Source: Gorsachius magnificus (taxonomy: Eukaryota > Chordata > Aves > Pelecaniformes > Ardeidae). Taken from it: a stretch of DNA of 64,000 bases. Location: NCBI GenBank assembly GCA_034008185.1, contig CM067082.1, positions 56,503,586 through 56,567,585 of the forward strand. The letters run 5' to 3'. The translations under genes were made by a program, and so were the position numbers. The notes beneath the pieces are model-generated. The model saw only the letters and a program-made list of their open reading frames with translations, searched no databases and was not told where the DNA came from. Positions 49,301 through 59,868 of the stretch are shown piece after piece. Positions within the stretch are counted from its first letter, which is position 1. Every line of letters begins with the position of its first letter.

Positions 49301-51720
49301 GGTGTTTCTTACAGTGATCTCATCATCACTGTCATAAAGAAGCTGGCTTCACTGCAAATAAAGGTCTGCACCGTGTAACTTGGGCAACTGCGTGATCAGG
49401 CACAAGCCTGGCATTTACGCTCTAATCTCTGAACAGTGACATTCGCTAAGCAGGTCCTTTGGTCAAGCTTGGCATGTGTAACTGAAAATAACACCGTTAA
49501 ATAGATGATGGGCTTTCAGCAATTTGGAATTTAAAGTTTTGACACCACACAGCTGGGTGTTCACTGGGGCAGGCTCTGCCACCAGTACCTCTTCAGTACC
49601 CAAGGCATGATTTAGAACTGTTTTCTGGCAAATCTCCTGGAGAAGGGAACGATGCAAACAATTAGTGTCTTTCTCAAATCATGCTCACTTTTATTGCTGG
49701 GGAACAAAATGTGCACTACAATACAGTAGTGACATGGACCAGGAGAGCTTGACTGTTCCCACCTCCAGCACATATCATTCTTCCTTTGACCACATTTGTA
49801 TAAATGTCACACAACGCTGCCAGTGTGAATAGTTGATGCCAAGCCTCTTGCTCTGCTAAAGGAGAGAACATCTGCAGCAGAGAACGCTGCGACTGTATGG
49901 CCCCAAACCTGGCAGTAGCTGTGAAAAACAAGTGTTTTGGAACCATGGATGGGAATGTCGTGCCTGTTCCACATAACTGGTAGCAGCCTGCACTTCTTAG
50001 CCAGCGCTTGAAGGGAAAGAATAGCCAAAGCAGTGATGGATGAGGCCTTGCTATACTGAAATCAGAGGTGAAAAAAACCCCCATACCATTAGCATAAACT
50101 GAGCTGGGATTTCCCACTGATAAAAGTAACATGGAGTGTGTTTTGATTCATGTCACTTTTTCTGGATCATAACATTATTCTGGGATATATAATTTGCACC
50201 TTGCAATTAAAGAGAGGGGAAGCCAAAAGCTGAACATGCAGGGTTTTGTGGTTTCTAAACTCTGCTTCAGAATCTTACCCATGCTCTTACCATTAGCCTG
50301 CTCCCTCGGGCATTCTGTCACCTGACTATATTTTCCCTTAGGACAATCTTTACATAAGGTATTAATAGACAGATATTTTACAGAAGTGATTAATCTCTTC
50401 ACCTAGTTTACTAATCTACTATATTTTATTGTTTACTTGAGCATTATTATTTTTTTCTAGACCTTGAAAACAATGTGGGTACAGCTTTATTCTTAGGGTC
50501 ATTTTACTGACATGGAGAGAATAATTGTTCTCTTGCAATTTTTAATCTAGATCTTGGCAAAAACTTTCAATAATGCTTGGTCTGCCTCTCCACATTAGTT
50601 TCACATCTCTGTTATTCTTCCTACTGGAAAAAAAAAAGGTCTTATTTGAGTCAAAGGAAGAATGAAATGTCATCTCTTCTTCATTAGAAAAGAGAACAGT
50701 GGCATCAAACACACGTGGCAGCAATAACCCTGCTTTCTGCATACTGTACATTTTATTTCGGTGTTTCACTTATCGTAATATGCTAATATTGACACACTAT
50801 CCATGCCCTTTTACTTCTACATCTTGTCCCATATTTATTTTCTAACCAGCCCATCTTCTAGAAGAATACAGGTTTGTTCAGCACGGCAAAATCGCAAAGG
50901 TTTCCAAGCCATGTCACACAGCCGTGGGCTTCCACTTGTTGGCAGATAGGCGACTCACATGCTGCGATTGCTGGTGGCTTTTCACTCTTAAGCATATTTA
51001 CAACTATCGTGGATAGGCTTGTTTAAAGCTAGAGATTTGTATTATTTCTTTCTATTATAACCATGCAGAAAAACTTTCTTCTTCTATTCCTGCCTGTCCT
51101 TAATCTGCAGTTGCGTGTACAGAATTAGCAGGTAATGAAATACATTAGGAAGGACTGAGTGTTAACTATAAGCACCCAGCTCCTCACGTGTTATTTAAAA
51201 AACAATAGAAGTCACATTTAAGATGATAATGAGCATCGGAGCTAAAGTGAGATTAGAAACTTTTAAGTGAACCTTAATTACATTTTTCAATTTTCAGTAA
51301 TCGTCTGACAGTAAATCCCTTCTATGCCAGTCAGACCAGAATATGAGAGGGCTTTTTGTGTTTTCCTTTCTTAAAACATCGGAAAGGCTTTTTGCTGGAT
51401 TTTCTTAATACCTTTTATTCACCATGTCAGTAATTGAGGTCTCAAAACTGAGTGGCCAGGGAAATGCTTCTCCTAATTACACAACATAAGCCCTCTACCA
51501 TTTTTTTAGCTTTATTCTCAGTTGTTCAGATTACACTGGGAAGCAAAAGGCCTCAAATCCAGTTTGGTACTATGAATAATTCACGTATTTCCTCTCACTC
51601 ACTATAAGAGACTGTAAGGTTTGCTGCAGTGAATAGGCAGCACCTAGTGGTCTTGAAATACATAAACATTCAAGTTTTTGAAATAAACATTACATGAACT
51701 AAAAGCAAGTATTGGTTTTC

Positions 51721-51773
51721 ATACGTGTATGCGTGCGCATGCGCAGGCATGTGTGCGCACGTGTGTTTGCATG
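51721..51773. repeat. Alternating purine-pyrimidine tract (possible Z-DNA)
   Basis: The tract contains ATACGTGTATGCGTGCGCAT followed by GCGCAGGCATGTGTGCGCAC and GTGTGTTTGCATG, mostly in strict R-Y alternation with CG and TG steps. Confidence 0.75.
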
Positions 51774-52604
51774 GGACAGAAAATATTCAGATTCTGATTT
51801 GCTCTGAGATCTGGATCCTCATCTGGACAGAACTGATCCTTCAGTATTTCACAGACAAATGCAAGGAAGAAAACAAACTCTTGAGTTTTTAAAAGCCATT
51901 GGTTAAATGGAGCCAACCCTATATAGACTCCATATTTTACAAAAATTCTGCTATTCTTTATAGTGAGTAAAGTACTTGAATGCCTTCATCTAGCTGCAAC
52001 CCTTCAATTTGAAATTCAAGGCCTCCCAAGTTAATCATAGTAATTATAAATATTGATTAGCAAACCTCAGAATTTATTTCTGTTTAAATAAATCAAAAAT
52101 TTGAAAACTATCCAACAAGTAGCTCTCTGAAATTGCTAGGAAAAGCACAGAACGAAAAGCAAGGAGGAAACTCAGTCAGTTGAGGTTATTATGACAACCC
52201 GAGCTCCCTAAGATTGCATACCTTGAAGGTATGTTTTACATTTTATCGTATTACGGTAGTCAGAGATTATTGGATCATTAGTAAATATGCTTGCATCAGC
52301 AAAACCCCTCTGCATTTTTTAGTGTGCTTCTGAAATTATTGGAAACTGATTAAAAAAAAAAAAGTATGCACCAGTATAAATCCAGTTTGATTCCACAGAA
52401 GTCAATGAATACAGTCTCTGGTTCCATTTTGGAGTGTCACGAAAGGCCATGACATGGGTGGGACCAAAAGAAGAGTGGGGATTGCTTCGAACACTGGTAA
52501 CCAGAAGCTGCAGCAGCCATTCAAGCCACTTACTACCCATGGCTGGACTTCTCTCTTCTTCCTTGTTACATCCCACAGTTCATCTGGAGCAAGTCAGCTC
52601 TACC

Positions 52605-52648
52605 TGGATGGATGGATGGATGGATGGATGGATGGATGGATGGATGGA
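52605..52648. repeat. (TGGA)11 microsatellite
   Basis: Eleven uninterrupted TGGA units are followed by degenerate units. The repeat is likely polymorphic. An open frame across it translates as repeated WMDG, which is an artefact. Confidence 0.97.
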
Positions 52649-54234
52649 AGGAATGATGGAGTTTTGTATTTCTTAGACATAATACTGAAGCTTTCAAAAC
52701 CGCCATCTTCTTTTACAATTAATCTCTTCTTACATTTGAAACAAATACAGAACTGGAAAGCTGAATGTAAAGCATGACTACAGAATTAAGGGCAAATAAG
52801 AACCCTCTGTGTAACTATGAAGCCACTCCACTGAAGTCAATGACGAGAAAGACACTGCACCTTTGTGATAACAATTCTCTGTGAACCAAGGAATTCAGCA
52901 AAATATAATTCTAAGAGACCCTTTCATCAGGGACGGGGAGCTGCTTGCCTTCACAGAACAGACCAGAGTTCCTGTGGCAGACCACACAAATCTACGCCAA
53001 TAGCTAAAGGGCATTAGGTGTTCTGCATCTCCAAACTTGTTAAAAAATGAGGGCTGAGTGAGTGCCTGTTTCCCCTATCCCTCATCTAAACTGCGTCCTG
53101 CTTATTTCCTTCCAGTTCTCCCATGGGCCTCTGCATATGTAGAAATCAATCCTGATCCCAGGAAGATGTGGAAAGCTGTTCACTCCTTTGCGAAGGTATG
53201 GACTACATGTGTACAGCCTATCCTCTATGTGCATGATCTGCATGATGTGTCAAAGGAAAACTTATTCAGAAGTGACAGTGATCAGAATACAGCCCGTTAA
53301 CTCTCATACAAATGGTACTAGTAAAAAGTCCCTCCCTCACATAAAATCCTTTTATTGTCTTTGTACAAATTTTAAGGTACAATCAGGAGGCCATCTCGTA
53401 CTATTGATTTTTAACCAAACTCCCCACTGAAATCAATGAGGAAACCTGCTTAAAATCGATGGTACAATAAAGAATTGGCAGAGCTGTTTACAGTAGGGCT
53501 TTTTCTAATTTTTGTTTGTTTTCTTCTTTGATTTAATCATACACAATCTGACATGTTAATACTGGATGATAAATATCCCATGCATGTACAGAATTTGTCA
53601 AAAATGAGAACAATATGGATGCAATAATGCCAATATTGACTTTTCAAGGAAAAAAATTATAGTAAGGAACTAAAACAGGGTGTGACATCATTCAAAATTG
53701 CTATCCTTTCAAACCCCAGAATGGGTTCTGATGGCCTAGGAAAAAGGGTTTTTTCAGTTCACTCACACAGTAAATAAAATATTCAAGTCTGGAAAGGAAC
53801 AAGCAGATTAAAAAGGGGGTTTATTGCTCAGAAAAAAAAACAGTTTGGGAAGTATAAAATTCACATGGGAGTCACAGTTGACCACCCTGAAAAGAGAGGG
53901 AAAAATATTTAGAGTTGATGAAGTTTCTGAAAACGGCGGAAAAAGGGTAACTTTTTATTTCTACCAAAGAAAAAAGCTGCATATAGGTCAGGCAGGTTGC
54001 TATCTTTTCACAGATTTATAGAGCAGAAAAAGCAGCAATGAAGTTAACAGAAGCCATGGAGTTCATTTGTATTTGAGAAGAGATTGTCTTAGGCTATTAA
54101 TCAGGGAGGGACAACCTGCGTTCATCTACACACCTTGAAGAAACTGCATAAAACTTTGGACTCTGGGGGGAAGAGAGATGTTAGCTATACCCCTGTGCTT
54201 AGCATTTCTTGCAGAGTAGCTCCAGATTACTGTG

Positions 54235-54555
54235 CTGCTTTGGGCTGAGGTAGAAGAAGGAAGAGGGGGATGCTCACAGTGATGACATTTGTCTTCCCAA
54301 GCCACTGGTAGGTGTGATGGAGCCCTGCTTTCCTGGGGATGGCTGAACATCTGCCTGCCCATGGGAAGTAGGGAATGAATTCCTTGCTTTGCTTTGCTTG
54401 CTTGCGCGGCTTTTGCTTTCCCTATTAAACTGTCTTTATCTCAACACACAAGTTTTCTCGCTTTTACTCTTCCAGTTCTCTCCCCCACCCCATTTGGGGA
54501 GAGTGAGCGAGTGGCTGCATGGTGCTGAGTTGCCAGCTGGGGATAAACCACAACA
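54235..54555 (+). mobile_element. ERVL-type LTR, 5'-truncated, sense
   Basis: It shares GAGGGGGATG, TTTGTCTTCCCAAG, CCTGCTTTCCTGGGGATGG and the ATTCCTTGCTTTGC block with the LTR at 20949-21521 read on its minus strand. It has ATTAAA at 54424-54429 and ends AAACCACAACA. The U3 start could not be found, so no target duplication can be given. Confidence 0.82.
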
Positions 54556-56879
54556 ACTACTATTTCTTGGATTACTCTTCTGAGGTGCTATAACTTTTCC
54601 AACGTACTACAGCATAAGCCTTGAAATTCTGCTTTTGGACTATACTCTGGCAGGCATGCCCATGTAAGCTTGCTTGCTTCCCTATCATGTGTTCATTTTG
54701 ACTGCCATTGTCTTAAAAATTATTTTGCCACCCTTTCCGAAACAGCAATTCCAACCAGTTTATGAAGGAAATCCTCAAGACTTAACACATAAAATAACCA
54801 TCTAAAATCTTTCAAATCAGTGTAAAACAGTACACAGCCAAAAATATCAGGGCCTCAGCTTCCCATCTGTACTATGGGCATAATGGTAGCCCTTCAGATG
54901 TGTACTGAAAAGAGAAATTAATTGTAATAGTAACTTAGTTCAGATGTTTTAAGTATTGCAGAACCAACTGTGAGAAAAACTGATTAAAGAGACATTTAAA
55001 TTAACTGTAGTGCTGTACCCAATTGAGTAGCAAGAGTTCTTTCCACTGGAACGATGACTGGTCTGTCAATATTCCATCAATATCCTTTAAGCTTAGAGAG
55101 ACTGGGTTTGACAGCCATTGAGGCTGATCTAACTAATCAAATCTGCTCCCCCCTCTCTCTCCAAAAGAACACTTCGTGTATTTTCTTTCAAATATTTCTC
55201 TTGAGATAAATTCAACCTGGATCAAACCTAGAAGAGTACAAGACATAGCAGCAGGCAAAAGAAACTGCATGAAAATAAGAGTTTAGGCCTAGGGCATGAC
55301 AGACGACATAGAGGTGACATATAGTAAAGGCTGTAGGGTAAGTAACTGTGTAGACACAAAGTGACATCTCCCAACAGCTCATCACACTGAAGCAAGACGA
55401 AGACTTGCTCACATTTCTGAACATAAACACGTGCACTACTGCACTAAGAGTGTCTGGGGTATAGAGGAGGTATGGGAATATTAACTACAATTTGCCCTCA
55501 GAATGCAGCTTGAAAATGTATTAAACGAGCCCTTTTTTTCCATACATCGGCTTATTAAGAAAACGAGAGGTTTGGGGACTTTTTTTTTTTTTTTGCTATT
55601 ATTTCTTTGCTTTTTAAGAGGTTGTTCTGTTTCAACCATGCTGCTGTACCGATCCTGTGAGCTTTGCCCCAAGCTTTTTTCTGCTGGCCAATACCAATTC
55701 AATTCGTAATGAAAACATTGCATCTCAGGCTATACCACCTACTAGCACATTGATTATTTTTCATCAAACAATTACTAGGGAATCAAAATCCCATCTCTTT
55801 CTCTGCTTTTTGAGCTAGTTTTTGATTGGTTTTTTTTTTTTCCCATGTTGATATTTTATTTGTATACATAAATGAGTTGAGGTGTAAGCCAGGGTATCTG
55901 TAAAAGTTGTACAGCTTTACCAGAAGTTATTTATATAGTAATATCAGTCCATCCTCCTGGTGTAGGTATGATTCTACTGACGCACATGCACTTAATATAT
56001 CATATATGCAGGCTGCCATTTAGGGCAAGTGTATGAGCCATACCAATACAAATCCCTTTATAACAGTAAAAGAGTATTCACGTTATGAACAGCAAGAGTA
56101 TTTTGGTTTTAAAAAAGCATGCCCTCAGTCAAATGAATCCACATCATAACCATGAAGCTCAGATCCCAGCCCCTTCTATCCCTGAAATCAAATACATTTT
56201 AAAACTTCAAAGAAGTTAAACAAACTCATCTGAGATGAATGCAACTAATTAAAATGCTATTTAATCTTAATTCAGAATAATTTGTTTATGCCACAGACCA
56301 TCCTTTACAGTTCTTTAATGTCATCTCCAGTTCCTAAATATCATCTCTTTCCAGCTCAGCCAAAGAACTCATTTTCCATGTTTTTGATAATGACTCTTCC
56401 TCTAATGATCACTCTCTGGCCTGGGTAGGAGAGGAAGAAATCTAGACGAAGGACAAAGGCGTCAGGTCCCCCCAGCTCTCACAGCCAGAGAGATTAAAAT
56501 GCTAACCAGGTCACCCAGAGACAGCAAGTAACACCAACAGACTAATACTGTGGCATATCCAGTTCCTTGGAAAAGGAATTGCATTCCAAGCAATGAATGA
56601 TGTTGTCTGATATAAAGCAGCAAAATTCAGACCATTTTGAAAGTCTGTTTGAAAGACTTTCCATCAGCAGCTACTATATTATTGTCTGTTTTCTAAAAAA
56701 ATCCAACCCAGCTATTGGGAAAAAAAAAAAAAAAAAAAACAACACAAAAAAATCTGCAATAAAATACTTGTTCTGTTTGGAGTAAAATAGTTGAGGGTAT
56801 GACAAACTAATTTCTGCAGTACTGCAGGTTGTCCAGATGCTTCTTACTCTGCCCAAGATTTGTAGTTTGATCTTGACAA
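54556..56879. other. Intergenic with a MIR-like fragment
   Basis: No gene is seen. A MIR-like piece lies near 54848-54960 and homopolymer runs occur near 55580, 55830 and 56720-56739 (20 A). Confidence 0.65.
54848..54960 (+). repeat. MIR-like SINE fragment
   Basis: The sequence GGGCCTCAGCTTCCCATCTG followed by TACTATGGGCATAATGGTAG and an AAAGAGAAATTAATTG-like tail follows the MIR core order. It is degraded. Confidence 0.55.
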
Positions 56880-57609
56880 ACAAGGACCTGTTACTCTACT
56901 GGTTGGTTTGGGTTGATGGCAAGTCTTTGGGTCTATTGGTTTGGGTTGATGGCAAGCCGAATATGAGTCAACAGTGTGCCCTGGCAGCCAAAAGGGCCAA
57001 CCATGTCCTGGGGTGGGGCATCAAGCACAGCACAGCTTGCCAGTCGAGGGAGGTGATTGTCCCACTCCGCACTGCACTGGTGCAGCCCCACCTGGAGTAC
57101 TGTGTGCAGTTTTGGGCGCCTCAGTATAAGAAGGACATCAAACTATTAGAGCATGTTGAGAGAAGGGTGACCAAGATGGTGAAAGGCCTCAAGCGTAAAA
57201 CTTCTGAGGAGTGGCTGAGGTCACTTGGTTTGTTCAGCTTGGAGAAGACAAGGCTGAGGGGTGACCTCATTACAGTCTACAGTTTCCTTGGGGTGCGGTG
57301 GGGCCACAGAGCAGGAAGTGCTGGTATCTCTCTGCTGACCGGCAATACGAGGAAATGGAATGAAGCTGTGTCTGGGGAAGTTCAGACTGGACATTAGGAA
57401 AAGGTTCTTCACTGAGAGGGTGGTGGATCACTGGAACAGGGTCCCCAGGGAAGTGTTGATAGCACCAAGCCTGTCAGAGATCAAGGAGCATCTGGATGAT
57501 GCTTAGTCATATGGCGTAGTTTCAGGTAGTCCTGTGAGGAGCAGAGAGTTGGGACTTGATGATCCTTATGGGTCCCTTCCAACTTGAGATATTCCATGAT
57601 TCTATGATA
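56880..57609 (+). mobile_element. CR1 LINE 3' end with 33-bp internal duplication
   Basis: A frame of about 160 codons shows the C-terminal CR1 ORF2 text ([20 protein letters not shown], then [20 protein letters not shown], then [18 protein letters not shown]), followed by the 3' UTR and the end TTCCATGATTCTATGATAC. A 21-bp block is repeated at 56903-56923 and 56936-56956 (period 33 bp), giving two VWVDGK segments. The upstream RT is absent. Confidence 0.9.
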
Positions 57610-59130
57610 CTCGGGAGTTGACTATGCACGTCAGTGTGGGAAAACTGAAAACAGATGCTGAAGGAAAAGCCTGGATGCCACAAACTCGCTAACATGAAAA
57701 ATCTATGCACGCTCACTGAGATGGCCCCACCGAACAGCCAGCAAGGAATAAAACCAAGGTAGAATACACATGGCAAACTGGAGGCACAAAGGAATTCACT
57801 TGATGTATGTGGGTTCTCTGCAGCTGTTGACTAATCAGGAAAAAGCTCTCCTGCTGCACAAAAGAAACAAACCACTCAAGGCTACGCAACTGAAGCCAGG
57901 TATTCACAGTTCAGTTCATTTAATGAGGGACTGAAAATGAATATTGATGTTGCTGAATATCTATGTGCAGGTACAGAAATAGAGCGGTCAACCTAGATTC
58001 GTTTGAATTACCTTGTTTGAGTATCAGTTGGTAGCACACAAAATAGTACGTGGAACTGGGGCCACCCTAATGACTATGATGCCTGTGGGGAAACAAACTA
58101 CATCATCCCTAGTGGGATGCTGCACAATTTAGGCAGAGCTGAGCAATCTTGAGGATCTATCAGAGTTACAGCAAGTGCCTGATTTTGGAGAACATTATCA
58201 TTCTAGAGGCAGGACCTAAGGGGGGAAAAAACCCAACTCAACAAAAAGGTTATCTTGTTATGATGCTCTGCTTGCTAGATTATTTCACTTTCAGTGATGG
58301 ATTGCCCCTTCAAATACCTAATTACAGCATTACAGATAATCAATAAGAAGAGGGTGGGGTGAGACTAACACGTGAGAAGTGTTGGGATTGATTTGTTAAG
58401 CTTTTTTTTTTTCTTCAAGGCTTAGACCATTCTACTTGTTTGAAGAACTGCCAGTATTGCTGGCGGTGAAAATTAGTGACAATTCAGAAAAATGTTAAAC
58501 TAGTTCTGGTTCTCTTTTTTTCTTTTCATTCTTGACAACATAGCCTTACTGTCAAACCATCCTTTGCTTCTTCAAGAAAATTAACTCTTGAGAAAATCAT
58601 TCCTGTATGGCAATGGTTTCCGAAGTGCAAAGCCCAACTTGATATTCCCTTGTGGAATTCCCTTAGTTTACAAATGGCAGTGAGAGTCTAGAAAATGGAA
58701 GCAAATTTTCTCAAACATCCACGAGCTTTGGCTGCCCTCACCCCTGATACTCAGAGGAACACTGCGTCTGCCTGCAGATCTCAGCCAAAACCATGAATCC
58801 TTCCTACCTCTGGAAGTCAGGCCCACACCTTTGCCCCCCGCCGTTGCTGAAAAATCTGGATTCTATGAACTCTAGGTCCTCAGTGCTTCGAGATGTAGAA
58901 ATTCCCTCAAACATTACAGTGAGCGCTGCTCATCCTGATCATTTTCCTTCACATGATTTACGACACTACTTCCTCTAATGCCTTTTTTCCTTCCCTTGGA
59001 ATCTGAACAACTGAGCTAGCACACGCTGCTATGAGAAGGTCCGTGCGCAGGGGCAAGCCCGTCATCCCGATGCATGGGCATCAGCTTTGGATTTCACACC
59101 GAAATCCACCCCTAGCCCACACCAGCGCGG
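57610..59130. other. RAB12 upstream region
   Basis: This is AT-rich intergenic DNA up to an abrupt change to very GC-rich sequence near 59130. No upstream exon or TATA box is evident. Confidence 0.6.
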
Positions 59131-59556
59131 CGTGCGCTGCCCTAGCGCGGGGGCCCTGCCTGCGGTTGTGGTCTGTTCGCCTGCCTGAAGGCAAATTTAG
59201 GGGAGACCCCTCCGCCCCGGCAGGGACTGCTCGCCTCCGGGCGTCGAAGCGAGGCCTGACCGCGCAGGCCGCGGGCGCGCCAGGCCGGGCCCACCGCGGA
59301 TCGCCCCCGTTGAAGGGGCTGAGGCGACGCGGGGCCAGCCCCACTCCGGCCCCCCGGGCCCCGGCCCTGAGGCGCGGGGCCGCCCCCCCTTTGGGGGCAG
59401 CGGGGCGGCCGCCCGTAGGCGCGGCGCGCGGCCGGGCGCCGAGTTGGGCGCGCCGCTCCCGGCGGCGGCGGCGGCGCAGTTCCCGTTCCTGTTGCTGTTC
59501 CCGTTCCCCTCGGGCCGGGCCGGGCGCAGGGCCGGGCGGCGGCCGTGTCTCGTCCT

Positions 59557-59583
59557 CCCCCCCCCCCCGGCCGGGGGGGGGGG
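59557..59583. repeat. C12-GGCC-G11 homopolymer palindrome
   Basis: A run of 12 C, then GGCC, then 11 G forms a near-perfect inverted repeat 40-70 bp before the expected RAB12 start. It could form a hairpin or G-quadruplex, and run lengths are prone to assembly error. Confidence 0.9.
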
Positions 59584-59624
59584 CGGGAGCGCGGGGCGCG
59601 GCGGGGGCGGGGAGGGGCGGCCGG

Positions 59625-59868
59625 CCTGGGCCGGGCTCGGGGCTCCGCGCGCGGGTGGGGGGCGGCGGCGGGCTGGACCTCGGGGCGGGCTCGGCGGGGG
59701 GGTCGCCGGCGCTCTCCGGGGGGCAGTCCCGCCGCAGGAAGCAGCCGCCGCGCCCGGCCGACTTCAAGCTGCAGGTGATCATCATCGGGTCGCGGGGGGT
59801 GGGCAAGACCAGCCTCATGGAGCGCTTCACCGACGACACCTTCTGCGAGGCCTGCAAGTCCACCGTGG
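59625..59868 (+). CDS. RAB12: RAB12 exon 1: Rab GTPase N-terminus and P-loop (partial gene)
   Basis: RAB12 is a Rab-family small GTPase known for trafficking from recycling endosomes to lysosomes and as an LRRK2 substrate. The exon encodes [20 protein letters not shown], then [20 protein letters not shown], then [15 protein letters not shown], ending in phase 1 before GTAAGG (59869). The G1 motif GSRGVGKTS spans 59787-59813. The frame stays alignable with the remembered human protein upstream through GGGGGL and PG at 59631. The codon matching the human Met is CCT (59625-59627), not ATG, so the true start is unsettled: an in-frame CTG at 59673 with G at -3 and +4, a far upstream ATG, or a sequence error. 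The remaining exons are outside the window. Confidence 0.9.

Larger units (their letters stand above)
46313..54234. other. 7.9-kb intergenic stretch without a gene
   Basis: AT-rich unique sequence. It holds an alternating purine-pyrimidine tract (51721-51773) and a TGGA microsatellite (52605-52648). A short AATAATAAT run lies near 46665. The frames reported by translation are short and lack domains. Confidence 0.65.

Noticed and set aside
50490..50540. Possible antisense MIR piece (ATTTTACTGACATGGAGAGAA region)
   Set aside because: One short block only, no flanking MIR order.
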